Assembly: GCA_905215555.1 (NCBI GenBank)
Contig: CAJMQU010000028.1
Location: 1-59,719 of the forward strand
Reading direction: 5' to 3'
DNA: 59,719 nucleotides
DNA from: an uncultured bacterium
GTDB taxonomy: Bacteria; Bacteroidota; Bacteroidia; Bacteroidales; Bacteroidaceae
Both the position numbers and the translations under genes were made by a program. Below are positions 8,550 through 17,585 of the stretch, piece by piece. Every line of letters starts with the position of its first letter. Positions within the stretch are counted from its first letter, which is position 1. The notes below the pieces were generated by a model, which worked only from the letters and a program-made list of their open reading frames with translations, did not search any database and was not told the origin of the DNA.

Positions 8550-9107
8550 TTAAATTTTATCATCTTCATGTAAGTCCGGGTCATAGAGCATTGCGGTGCA
8601 GATGCAGAACTTACGGTTTTTAGCTACTAATATGTCGTGGTTGATGCAACCTTCGCAACCTTTCCAGAAAGCCTCGTCATCGGTCAGTTCATTGAAAGTG
8701 ACGGGGACGTATCCCAGTTCCGTATTCATTTTCATGACGGCTGCTCCGCTGGTGAGACTGAATACTTTGGCATTAGGCCATCGCAGGCGTGCCAGACGGA
8801 AAGATGCCATTTTGATTCGCTTTGCCAGTCCTATGCCGCGGAAGTCGGGATGCACAATCAAACCGGAGGTAGCGACGTATTGCTTGTTTCCCCAACTTTC
8901 GATGTAGGTGAAACCGGCAAATTCATCTCCGCACAAGGCGATGATTGCTTTTCCTTCTTTCATTTTTGTCGCCACATATTCGTGTGTGCGTTCTGCGATG
9001 CCCGTTCCACGTACTTTGGCCGCTTCTCTGATGGTATCCAAAATCTTATCTACATAAATTTCGTGAGAGGCGTCAGCCACCATCACATCCACTTTTTTGG
9101 TATCCAT
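8550..9107 (-). CDS. GNAT acyltransferase, candidate N-acylglutamate synthase
   Basis: A 185-residue GNAT-fold protein. The acyl-CoA-binding motif is visible as SGLIVHPDFRGIGLAKRIKMA (about 80-100), and the C-terminus carries four cysteines (CEGC, CICT). It lies between argR and argG in the arginine operon, whose other visible genes do not supply the first committed step, acylation of glutamate. I therefore infer that it makes N-acetyl- or N-succinylglutamate. I recall the B. thetaiotaomicron equivalent being proposed for this step, but cannot verify that here. Alternative: an unrelated acetyltransferase. Confidence 0.8.
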   Translation of the reverse strand: MDTKKVDVMVADASHEIYVDKILDTIREAAKVRGTGIAERTHEYVATKMKEGKAIIALCGDEFAGFTYIESWGNKQYVATSGLIVHPDFRGIGLAKRIKMASFRLARLRWPNAKVFSLTSGAAVMKMNTELGYVPVTFNELTDDEAFWKGCEGCINHDILVAKNRKFCICTAMLYDPDLHEDDKI

Positions 9108-9131
9108 TTCGTATTTAATTAATAATTTTAG

Positions 9132-9190
9132 AATGAAGAATCACCATGCGACATGCTTACACAGCGCAGCAAAATCCTCTATTCTTCATT
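9132..9190. repeat. Intergenic inverted repeat between argR and the GNAT gene
   Basis: A perfect 10-bp inverted repeat (aatgaagaat at 9132-9141, attcttcatt at 9181-9190) encloses a GC-richer 39-bp core. It resembles the other intergenic inverted-repeat elements in this window and may cap or attenuate the argR message. Confidence 0.5.
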
Positions 9191-9203
9191 GTTAGTTTTT
9201 CAT

Positions 9204-9677
9204 TTATTCTATGTTAGGTATGATTTGTGACAGGAAGTCGCGTACTTCACTATGCGAAGCGGCTTCGTGCACTACCAACATGATGGTATCGTCTCCGGCG
9301 ATGGTGCCCAGAATAGCGGGACATTCGCGGTTGTCAATATCGTAGGCCATACTGCTGGCGTAGCCCGGTCTCGTACGGATAACGGCAATGTTGCCCGAAA
9401 ATTGTAGGGAGACGAAGCCGCTGTTCATCAGCATTTCACTGGCGCTTTGGTCGTTGGTTCGTTTGTACATAATATTGTTGGGTAATACATATACGTATTT
9501 CCCGTTCATGTTCGCTGCTTTGGCTACTTTCAGTTGTTTCAGGTCGCGGGAGAGGGTGGCTTGTGTCAACTCAAAGCCTTCCTTACCTAAAGCTTGCAGC
9601 AGTTCTTCTTGTGAACTGACGTCCTTGCTTGAGATAATCATCTTAATTGCGTCTAACCGATTGGCTTTTTTCTTCAT
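9204..9677 (-). CDS. argR: Arginine repressor
   Basis: A 157-residue ArgR. The N-terminal winged helix contains SQEELLQALGKEGFELTQATLSRDLKQL. The C-terminal hexamerisation and arginine-binding domain contains the diagnostic GTIAGDDTIML. It senses arginine and represses arginine synthesis genes. As first gene of the arg operon it is probably autoregulated. A -7 box (TACTTTTGC) lies about 29 bp before its start. I could not point to convincing ARG boxes. Confidence 0.94.
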   Translation of the reverse strand: MKKKANRLDAIKMIISSKDVSSQEELLQALGKEGFELTQATLSRDLKQLKVAKAANMNGKYVYVLPNNIMYKRTNDQSASEMLMNSGFVSLQFSGNIAVIRTRPGYASSMAYDIDNRECPAILGTIAGDDTIMLVVHEAASHSEVRDFLSQIIPNIE

Positions 9678-9705
9678 TTTTTTGTATAATTATTCTTAGA
9701 ATGGC

Positions 9706-9714
9706 GCAAAAGTA
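9706..9714 (-). promoter_or_regulatory. -7 promoter box for argR and the arg operon
   Basis: On the minus strand this reads TACTTTTGC, matching TAnnTTTG, 28 bp upstream of the argR ATG. A TTTG about 23 bp further upstream (9738-9741) could be the -33 element, although the spacing is slightly long. Confidence 0.55.
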
Positions 9715-10025
9715 GAGAATATTTTGGAGAGAATATGCAAAAAAGAGAGGTTTTTTGTACTTTTTATACTATTAATGCTGTGCTTTATGCATAAAATGGG
9801 AAATCTGTATCTAAAATATATTCATAACCGTCCTGAAAGTGCAAAACGGGTTTAAAGATAAATCAAACTGGCTGTTTCTTCTATAATAGTAGGAATGATT
9901 CTTATAGGCATTCTTTGTTTCGCTGTATGTCTATCAAGATCTATTTTATTTGGCAATGGAAGAAGCCGGAATGGTACCTTGACGGAGAAACTTTGTTAAA
10001 AGTTGCTTGTAACTTTCCTGAAACG

Positions 10026-10089
10026 ACAAAAGCAATAAGAAAACTATCAAAATATAGAGAGGGGATTTCGAAGGAAACCTCTATTTTTG
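10026..10089 (+). promoter_or_regulatory. RhaR-type operator and promoter of the RG enzyme operon
   Basis: ACAAAA at 10026-10031, TCAAAA at 10047-10052 (21 bp apart), then 29 bp, then TATTTTTG at 10082-10089. The geometry is identical to that at rhaB and three other promoters in the window. The expected transcription start is near 10096, giving a leader of about 60 bases before the ATG at 10159. The rest of the gap 9678-10025 holds only the argR promoter and no supportable gene. Confidence 0.7.
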
Positions 10090-10158
10090 TGCCGTCAGAT
10101 TCTGGCATATTCTGTTTTTATATTTAATCTATGTGAATCTATAAACTATTAAAGGCAC

Positions 10159-12690
10159 ATGAAAAAGCTCTTTTGGTTTTCAATTTTCCTTTTTTTAGGT
10201 TTGGTTGCTTCTCTCACAGCAGAAGCAAAAGTAATACTTCCTGCTATTTTCTCAGATAACATGGTGTTGCAGCAGAACACACAGGTAAACCTGTGGGGTA
10301 AGGCTGCGCCCGGAGAACGGGTAACGATAAAAGCGTCCTGGACGGATAAGGCGGTTACGGCAAAGGCGGCTACCGATGGAAAATGGGCGGTGAAGTTGAA
10401 AACACCGGACGCAACCACCAATCAGTCTATTACGGTGAGTGGTGAGAACACGATTCATATTAATAATGTATTGATAGGTGAAGTCTGGCTTTGCACAGGG
10501 CAGAGTAATATGGAGTTTTCGGTATCACGTCATCCCGATGTGAAATGGAAAACCGGTATGCTGAACGAAGCAGAGGAAATGAAGGATGCCGATTATCCTG
10601 AAATCCGTTTGTTCCATGTAGAACACCAATTGGCACCCGATGGTGAGATGGATGATTGTGAAGGACAATGGTTGGTTTGTAATCCGAAGAATCTGTATGA
10701 CTTCTCGGCTGTGGGTTTTGTTTTCGGTCGTAAGTTGCATAAGGAACTGAAGATGCCTGTGGGGTTGATCCAGTCGACCTGGGGCGGTACGCATGCCGAA
10801 TCATGGACGAAACTGGATGTGATGAAGAAGAATCCGCTTTATGCCGATGTGCTGAAGGACTTTGCTTTGGAAGGCGTGAAGCAGCAGAAAAACTATTCTA
10901 AAGTGCCGGCTACATTGTGGAACGGTATGATACATCCCATTCTGGGCTATACTATAAAAGGTAATATTTGGTATCAGGGAGAGTCGAATTCCATTCGTGC
11001 AGATAAATATCAGCGGGTTTTCACCAATATGATAAACAGTTGGCGCAAGGAGTGGAAGCAACCGGACATGCCGTTCTATTTTGTGCAGATAGCTCCACAT
11101 TACGGGCAGCCTGCAACGATTCGCGAAGCACAACTCAAGACGTGGCAAAGCGGGTTGAAGAATGTAGGTATGGCGGTAATCACTGATGTGGGTGACTCGC
11201 TCGATATCCATCCGCGCAATAAGACGGTGACTGGTGAACGTTTGGCTGCATGGGCACTGGCTAAGCAATATGACAAGAATGTAGCTTATTCCGGTCCGGT
11301 GTTCAAGGCGATGAAAGTGGAAGGTAATAAAGCTGTGTTGAGTTTCGACTATGCTGAAGACGGGCTGACGACATCGGATAACGAACCGGTGAAAGGAGTT
11401 ATCGTTGCTGGTGCCGATCGTCGTTTTTATCCTGCTACAGCTGTGATAAAAGGCAATATGCTGGAAGTCTCGGCTCCGCAGGTTTCCAGTCCTGTAGCTG
11501 TGCGTTATGCATATTGTAATTTCTTCCGAGTGAATCTTTATAATAAGACAGGCTTTCCTGCTACTCCTTTCCGTACGGATACTTGGGAGCCGGACTCTTA
11601 CGCGCGTTGGTTTGCTGATTCGGAGATGGTGCGATTCCCGAAAGCTTATCAGTTGGATCATGGCAAGCGTCTTTTCTTCGGCTATGCTCAAGGTGTGGGT
11701 TGCTGCGCGATGCTGAAAATGTGGAAGAAGACGGGTGAACGCCGTTATTTTGACTATGTGGAGCAATGGGCGGACTCACTGATTAACGATAAGGGAGAAA
11801 TCCACTTATATCATGTGGAGACCTATAATATTGACTATATCAATTCCGGTAAAGTCTTGTTCGATTTGTATCGTGAGACGGGTAAGGAGAAGTATAAAAC
11901 GGCGATGGATGCGCTTATCAAGCAACTCAAAAATCATCCCCGCACGCTGGAAGGTGCTTATTGGCATAAACTGATTTACCAACATCAGATTTGGTTGGAC
12001 GGTCTGTATATGGCTTCACCTTTTATGGCTCAGTATGGTGCGGAATTCAACAAGCCTGAATGGGTTGATGAAGCTGTGAGGCAATTCACGCTTTGTCAGA
12101 AACATACGTATGATGCCAAGACTGGACTTTATCATCATGCTTGGGACGAAAGCAAGAGTCAGCGTTGGGCCGATCCGGAAACGGGACATTCTCCCAACTT
12201 CTGGGGACGTAGCATCGGCTGGTGGTTTATGGCAATGGTGGACGTGCTGGATTTCATTCCGGAAAATCACGAAGGACGCGCTCGGATAATAGGCTGGATA
12301 CAGGGACTGGCAGAGGTGTTGCCGGAATATCAGGACAAGAATGGTTTGTGGTATCAGGTACTTGACCAGCCGAAACGGAAAGGAAACTTCCCGGAAGCTT
12401 CCGTGACTGCGCAATTTATGAATGCGTATGCGAAAGCAGTGAATAAGGGATATATTGATGAAAAATATCGTGCCGTAGCCGAGAAGGCTTTTAGCGGATT
12501 GAAGAGCAAGTTGATGGTGGAACGCCAGGATGGTACGTTGACGCTGACCCGTTGCTGCCAGGTAGGCGGTTTGGGCGGACATCCGTATCGCGACGGCAGC
12601 TTTGAATATTATATAGGTGAAAAGATGCGGGATAACGACGCAAAGGCGACAGGACCGTTTATTATGGGATGCCTTGAATTGGGCAAATGA
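10159..12690 (+). CDS. Secreted SGNH acetylesterase-GH105 fusion
   Basis: An 843-residue two-domain secreted protein. After a signal peptide (cleavage near TAEA, residue 23), residues 24 to about 470 are a sialate O-acetylesterase-like SGNH hydrolase with GQSNME and nucleophile S116. Residues from about 480 to 843 are a GH105 unsaturated (rhamno)galacturonyl hydrolase, with the WLDGLYMASPF motif and likely catalytic Asp at about D614. The fusion would remove acetyl groups and the terminal unsaturated galacturonate left by RG lyases. It is the first gene of an operon with GH106, PL11 and GH28 and has a RhaR-type promoter. Confidence 0.88.
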   Translation: MKKLFWFSIFLFLGLVASLTAEAKVILPAIFSDNMVLQQNTQVNLWGKAAPGERVTIKASWTDKAVTAKAATDGKWAVKLKTPDATTNQSITVSGENTIHINNVLIGEVWLCTGQSNMEFSVSRHPDVKWKTGMLNEAEEMKDADYPEIRLFHVEHQLAPDGEMDDCEGQWLVCNPKNLYDFSAVGFVFGRKLHKELKMPVGLIQSTWGGTHAESWTKLDVMKKNPLYADVLKDFALEGVKQQKNYSKVPATLWNGMIHPILGYTIKGNIWYQGESNSIRADKYQRVFTNMINSWRKEWKQPDMPFYFVQIAPHYGQPATIREAQLKTWQSGLKNVGMAVITDVGDSLDIHPRNKTVTGERLAAWALAKQYDKNVAYSGPVFKAMKVEGNKAVLSFDYAEDGLTTSDNEPVKGVIVAGADRRFYPATAVIKGNMLEVSAPQVSSPVAVRYAYCNFFRVNLYNKTGFPATPFRTDTWEPDSYARWFADSEMVRFPKAYQLDHGKRLFFGYAQGVGCCAMLKMWKKTGERRYFDYVEQWADSLINDKGEIHLYHVETYNIDYINSGKVLFDLYRETGKEKYKTAMDALIKQLKNHPRTLEGAYWHKLIYQHQIWLDGLYMASPFMAQYGAEFNKPEWVDEAVRQFTLCQKHTYDAKTGLYHHAWDESKSQRWADPETGHSPNFWGRSIGWWFMAMVDVLDFIPENHEGRARIIGWIQGLAEVLPEYQDKNGLWYQVLDQPKRKGNFPEASVTAQFMNAYAKAVNKGYIDEKYRAVAEKAFSGLKSKLMVERQDGTLTLTRCCQVGGLGGHPYRDGSFEYYIGEKMRDNDAKATGPFIMGCLELGK

Positions 12691-12790
12691 TAATTTAGGG
12701 GCGAGGCGCCCCGACCGATTTTCCTTTCGGTATACTAATTGACGTGATAGCGCTTTACAGGCTGATAGATTCGCCCCTAAATTATCATTT
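12685..12790. repeat. 20-bp perfect inverted-repeat element
   Basis: Perfect 20-bp arms at 12685-12704 and 12771-12790, each containing AAATGATAATTT or its complement and a CG-rich tip, enclose 66 bp. The left arm overlaps the stop codon of the esterase-GH105 gene. The same AAATGATAATTT arm recurs at 55434-55470, indicating a dispersed intergenic element. The RNA could fold into a hairpin between the first two genes of the operon. Confidence 0.75.
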
Positions 12791-12850
12791 ATCCACTATC
12801 CGTCTGTTATTATGTGAACCGATTATGGATATCTATTTATAGAAATTTAT

Positions 12851-15721
12851 ATGAAAAAGAATTTATTGGTAATACTCATAACTTCCTTTTGTGTCGGCAC
12901 TCTCTCCGCACAAAGTATTTTGTGGCCCGAAGTGACTGTTGAGGCTAAACCGGCAGCTCGTTGGTGGTGGATGGGGAGTGCGGTGGATGCCGCCAACCTG
13001 ACTCATAATCTGGAAGCGTATTCTAAAGCCGGAATGGGGACGATGGAGATTACCCCTATCTACGGTGTACAGGGAAACGATGCGAATGATATTCAGTTTC
13101 TTTCTCCGCAGTGGATGCAGGTGCTGCGTCATACGGAAAACGAGGCTGCACGCCTAGGTATGGAGATTGATATGAATACAGGTACGGGTTGGCCTTTCGG
13201 TGGACCGGAAGTGTCCGTTGAGGATGCAGCTTGTAAACTGTTGATTACAGAATATGCATTGAAAGGCGGTGAACGCCTGAAAGAAAAAGTAGAAGTGACG
13301 GACGAAAAACAACGCCCGTATGCTAGACTCGCCCGTTTGATGGCTTTCAGGGTGCTGACTGATTCTTCTACTCTGAAAGAGCAAAAGGCGGTACGCTGTT
13401 ACGACCTGACTTCAAAACTCACAGACGGAAAACTGAATTGGAAAGCTCCGAAAGGAGAGTGGCGGCTGATTGCCGCTTTCGTAGGGAAGACATTCCAGAA
13501 AGTGAAACGTTCTGCCCCCGGTGGAGAAGGATATGTGATGAATCACTTCTCTGCGAAAGCTGTCTCCAACTATCTGGGACGTTTTGAACGTGCTTTTGCC
13601 GGCCAGACGGCCGACGGCTCTGCCGGAATACCAACGGCATATCCTCACAATTTCTTTAATGACTCTTACGAAGTTTATGGTGCCGATTGGACGGACGACC
13701 TGTTTGAACAATTTGCCCGCCGTCGCGGCTATAAATTGGAAGAACATCTTCCTGAGTTTCTATCGCAGGAACGTACGGAAACTACTCGCCGTATCGTTTC
13801 CGATTACCGCGAGACCCTTGCCGAGTTGCTTTTGGAGAACTTCACCCGTCAATGGACGGATTGGGCTCATAAGCATGGTTCGCGTACTCGTAACCAAGCA
13901 CATGGCTCGCCCGGCAATCTGATAGACCTTTATGCAACGGTTGACGTACCGGAATGTGAGGGCTTCGGATTATCCGACTTCGGCATCTGCGGATTACGCA
14001 AGGACTCTCTGACACGTCCCAATGATTCGGATCTTTCCATGTTGAAGTATGCCTCTTCGGCAGCGCACATCGCCGGAAAACTTTTTACGAGCTCGGAAAC
14101 ATTTACGTGGCTGACGGAGCACTTCCGCACTTCGCTTTCGCAATGTAAGCCTGATATCGACTTGATGTTTGTTTCGGGGGTGAACCATACGTATTTCCAC
14201 GGTACCACTTATTCTCCCGTTCAGGCGGCATGGCCGGGATGGAAGTTCTATGCTTCCATTGATATGAGCCCTACGAACAATATTTGGAGGGATGCTCCTG
14301 CGTTCTTTGATTATATTACCCGTTGCCAGAGTTTCCTGCAAATGGGGCAACCGGACAATGATTTCCTGGTATATCTGCCTGTATATGATATGTGGGACGA
14401 ACAGGGGGGGCGCTTGTTGTTGTTCGACATTCATAAGATGGCAAGACGTGCTCCGCGTTTTATTGAGGCGGTACACCGTATTTATGGTGCGGGTTATGAT
14501 ATGGATTATATCTCTGACAACTTCATTCGCAACGCTATGTGCCAGGATGGTAAGATATTGACTTCGGGTGGTGTTTCTTATAAAGCACTGGTGGTTCCAG
14601 GTGTCCGCCTGATGCCTGCTGATGTGCTGGAGAAGTTGCTTCAACTGGCGGATGAAGGTGCCATGATTGTTTTTCTGGAACAATATCCAGAAGATGTGCC
14701 GGGACTTAACTCTTTGTCCGGACGCCGCGCGGAGTTCAATCAAGTTCTTGCGCAAATAAAGGAACGTGAAGGAAAAGGAAATGTGATTTTTGGAATAGAC
14801 TATATCAGCACACTGGCTGCAACTGCCGCTGTTCCCGAAGAAATGAAAACAACCTTTGGGCTGAGCAGTATCCGACGTTCGCATCCTGAGGGATATCATT
14901 ATTTCATTTCCGCACTGAAAGCGGAAGATACTGAGGGGTGGGTTCCATTGGCTGTACAAGCACGTTCGGCGATGCTTTATAATCCGATAAATGGAACATC
15001 GGGTAAAGCGCGTTTGCGTCAGAATAATGGTAAGACGGAGGTATTCCTGCAATTGGCATCCGGTGAGTCTGTGATATTGAAGACGTTCGATAGCCAGGAG
15101 GTTGTTGTGCCGGAATACGGATATTGGACGCCTGTGGTGGGGGAGAATGGAGCTTTTGATAAGCTCATAATGCCAGATACTAAGCATTCTGTCATTATGA
15201 ATGAGGTGAAAAATTTGTTTCTTGACGGTCAGTGGGGCTTCCGTTTTGTTGAAGCTACCCCAGCAGTGGGTGCCACTCCGGATAGTGTGTCTTTGGGTTC
15301 CTGGACGGAACTTGCCACCAAAAATGCAAGGCATATAATGGGAACCGCCTGTTATACCACTACATTCACCGTGAAGAATCCTGCTGATGCCGGAGAGTGG
15401 ATGCTGGATCTCGGTGATGTTCGTGAAAGTGCCCGTGTCCGCATCAACGGTCAGGAAGTGGCTACGCTGATTGCGGTTCCTTATCGCTGTCTGGCAGGCA
15501 AGTATCTTCGTGCAGGAGTGAATACCCTTGAAGTGGAAGTGACCAATCTGCCAGCCAACCGCATTGCTGATATGGATCGTCGCAATGTTCCCTGGCGTAT
15601 TTATAAAGATGCCAATATTGTGAATATCCATTACAAGAAGGATCATTACGGAAAGTGGGAAACGGTTCCGAGTGGTTTGCTGGGACCTGTACGTCTGATT
15701 CCCATGCAGGCTTTGAAATGA
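12851..15721 (+). CDS. GH106 alpha-L-rhamnosidase
   Basis: A 956-residue secreted protein with signal peptide cleavage after LSAQ (about residue 20). The N-terminal part (RWWWMGSAVD, GTMEITPIYG, MDMNTGTGWPFGGP) is typical of GH106 alpha-L-rhamnosidases. A C-terminal beta-sandwich near residues 840-930 (LGDVRESARVRINGQEVATL) is also usual for the family. It would release rhamnose from RG oligosaccharides, feeding the rha genes downstream. The PL11 gene follows 15 bp after the stop, so the two are in one operon. Linkage specificity cannot be told from sequence. Confidence 0.88.
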   Translation: MKKNLLVILITSFCVGTLSAQSILWPEVTVEAKPAARWWWMGSAVDAANLTHNLEAYSKAGMGTMEITPIYGVQGNDANDIQFLSPQWMQVLRHTENEAARLGMEIDMNTGTGWPFGGPEVSVEDAACKLLITEYALKGGERLKEKVEVTDEKQRPYARLARLMAFRVLTDSSTLKEQKAVRCYDLTSKLTDGKLNWKAPKGEWRLIAAFVGKTFQKVKRSAPGGEGYVMNHFSAKAVSNYLGRFERAFAGQTADGSAGIPTAYPHNFFNDSYEVYGADWTDDLFEQFARRRGYKLEEHLPEFLSQERTETTRRIVSDYRETLAELLLENFTRQWTDWAHKHGSRTRNQAHGSPGNLIDLYATVDVPECEGFGLSDFGICGLRKDSLTRPNDSDLSMLKYASSAAHIAGKLFTSSETFTWLTEHFRTSLSQCKPDIDLMFVSGVNHTYFHGTTYSPVQAAWPGWKFYASIDMSPTNNIWRDAPAFFDYITRCQSFLQMGQPDNDFLVYLPVYDMWDEQGGRLLLFDIHKMARRAPRFIEAVHRIYGAGYDMDYISDNFIRNAMCQDGKILTSGGVSYKALVVPGVRLMPADVLEKLLQLADEGAMIVFLEQYPEDVPGLNSLSGRRAEFNQVLAQIKEREGKGNVIFGIDYISTLAATAAVPEEMKTTFGLSSIRRSHPEGYHYFISALKAEDTEGWVPLAVQARSAMLYNPINGTSGKARLRQNNGKTEVFLQLASGESVILKTFDSQEVVVPEYGYWTPVVGENGAFDKLIMPDTKHSVIMNEVKNLFLDGQWGFRFVEATPAVGATPDSVSLGSWTELATKNARHIMGTACYTTTFTVKNPADAGEWMLDLGDVRESARVRINGQEVATLIAVPYRCLAGKYLRAGVNTLEVEVTNLPANRIADMDRRNVPWRIYKDANIVNIHYKKDHYGKWETVPSGLLGPVRLIPMQALK

Positions 15722-15736
15722 ATAAAACAATAATCT

Positions 15737-17572
15737 ATGAAATCTAATTTTATTATCCTCTGTCTGCTTGGGTTGGCAAGTGTTCTGAATGCCCAGGACC
15801 CTCGTGAGAGACATTACTACTACGAGATACTCGATCCGAAGCATGAGCCTAAATCCCTGGTGGAAGGTTTTGCCGGGGAGCGTGTGACCGAAAATCTGAA
15901 CCGCGGGCTGATGGCAATCCCTGCCCGCGAGGGTGAAGGCGTCTATCTTAGTTGGCGATTATTGGCATCGGATGCTCCGACCACCGGCTTTCACGTTTAC
16001 CGGGAAACGGACGGTAAAGTGCGGCGTCTGACAAAGAAGCCACTCACACAGACCTGCGATTTCACAGATGTCACTCCGGCGGAAAAGGCGTCTTATTGGG
16101 TGGAAGCACTGGTGAGAGGGAAAAAGCCTGTTGTATCGGAGAAGCAGGAAGTTGTTCGTTCTGGATTAAAGTCTTATACTTCTATTCCCCTGAAAGATAA
16201 TGTAAAAGCCGGGAAGATTGCTTTGGCGGATCTGAATGGTGACGGCATTTATGATTACATCATTCGCACCCCCGAGACAAATGTAGACCCCGGTATGCCC
16301 GGTGATACTACCGGAAAAACATATAGAATATCCGCCTACCTGAGTGATGGAACTTACCTCTGGACTTATGATATGGGACTGGGTATCGAGCCGGGTATCT
16401 GGTATTCACCTTTCATCGTGTACGATTTCAACGGAGACGGAAAAGCCGAGGTTGCCATAAAGACTGCCGCTGATGACTATATAAAAAATGAAAAAGGCCG
16501 TGTTTGCGGCGGTAGCGAATATCTCTCCGTGTTGGATGGCATGACCGGTAAGGAAATAGACCGCGTGGACTGGCCCGAACGGAATGATCGCTATGGAAAT
16601 CTGATTCGCCAGAACCGTAATCAGATGGGGGTTGCCTATTTGGACGGAAAGACACCTTATATATTGGCTGCCCGCGGCACTTACAAGTTGATGGTGGTAG
16701 ATGCCTGGATGCTGAAAGACGGAAAATTGCAACATGCCTGGCGTTGGGATGGGGATGAAGAAAATCCCATTGTCCGCAGTATGGGTGCTCATAGCATGGT
16801 GACGGCCGATGTGGACGGCGACGGACGGGATGAAATTATGTTAGGCTCGTGTATGCTCGATGATAACGGTACGTTACTTTGGTCTTCCGGTCTGGGGCAT
16901 AGTGATAAGGCTTATCTTTGTAAACTTCGTCCTGATATGGAGGGAATGCAGGTGTTCATGGTGAGCGAACCGAAGAAAGAGGACGGTCGTGGGGTTTCTG
17001 TTGTGGATGCCGCTACCGGTAAGTTGGTTTGGAAAATCGGACAGACAACGTATCATGTCGGTGACGGTATGGTAGCGGATTTTGATCCTTCTTATCCCGG
17101 ATTGGAATGTTTTGCAAGTGAAGACCGCAAAGGCGGAAGTACCGATAAATATCTACTCACCGCCGATGGCCAAAAGATAAATGCCACGAATGAAGAAGTA
17201 CCCGGCTGTCGTAATTGGATATGGTGGGATGGAGATTTGTTGCGTGAAACTTTCAAAGGGGATGATAACCGTTGGGGAGCTTCTTCCTCATCCGGCGGGC
17301 GCAAGCAAAATATTTGGAAGTGGAAGGGAGAAGTCCTGACCGGAGGTATCGAAGGAGATATACTGCTGATAGCTGATATGGAGGGGGACTGGCGCGAAGA
17401 ACTGATTACTGCCTTGCCGGGAGAGTTGCGCATTTATCATACCAATATTCCGGCTCGCGACCGTCGCCTGACATTGATGCAGGATCCGCTTTACCGTAGC
17501 TATGTGGCACATCGCAGCATGGGTTATCCGCAGGCCCCTGTACCTTCTTTCTACTTGGGTGAATGGAAATAA
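15737..17572 (+). CDS. PL11 rhamnogalacturonan lyase
   Basis: A 611-residue secreted enzyme (signal peptide to about residue 19, LNAQ) cleaving the RG-I backbone by beta-elimination at GalA. The family is recognised from the N-terminal beta domain (VTENLNRGLMAIP, VYLSWRLLASD, GFHVYR) and from repeated calcium-binding blades DLNGDG, DFNGDG and DVDGDG typical of the PL11 eight-bladed propeller. The full length is present. Its product carries an unsaturated GalA, the substrate of the GH105 domain two genes upstream. The GH28 gene starts 13 bp downstream. Confidence 0.92.
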   Translation: MKSNFIILCLLGLASVLNAQDPRERHYYYEILDPKHEPKSLVEGFAGERVTENLNRGLMAIPAREGEGVYLSWRLLASDAPTTGFHVYRETDGKVRRLTKKPLTQTCDFTDVTPAEKASYWVEALVRGKKPVVSEKQEVVRSGLKSYTSIPLKDNVKAGKIALADLNGDGIYDYIIRTPETNVDPGMPGDTTGKTYRISAYLSDGTYLWTYDMGLGIEPGIWYSPFIVYDFNGDGKAEVAIKTAADDYIKNEKGRVCGGSEYLSVLDGMTGKEIDRVDWPERNDRYGNLIRQNRNQMGVAYLDGKTPYILAARGTYKLMVVDAWMLKDGKLQHAWRWDGDEENPIVRSMGAHSMVTADVDGDGRDEIMLGSCMLDDNGTLLWSSGLGHSDKAYLCKLRPDMEGMQVFMVSEPKKEDGRGVSVVDAATGKLVWKIGQTTYHVGDGMVADFDPSYPGLECFASEDRKGGSTDKYLLTADGQKINATNEEVPGCRNWIWWDGDLLRETFKGDDNRWGASSSSGGRKQNIWKWKGEVLTGGIEGDILLIADMEGDWREELITALPGELRIYHTNIPARDRRLTLMQDPLYRSYVAHRSMGYPQAPVPSFYLGEWK

Positions 17573-17585
17573 TATCTGATTATAA

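Noticed and set aside
10047..10110. Additional copy of the operator geometry at the aatcaaactgg site near 9865
   Set aside because: That TCAAAC has no TAnnTTTG at 29 bp and its partner spacing is 22 bp; the true match is at 10026-10089.
9915..10127. 70-codon open frame before the esterase-GH105 gene
   Set aside because: It overlaps the operator and -7 box of the next gene, has no recognisable motif and no promoter of its own.
13994..15844. 616-codon open frame on the minus strand
   Set aside because: It is antisense to the GH106 gene, has no recognisable domain and a shadow-like composition rich in His, Arg and Ile; the plus-strand gene is clearly real.
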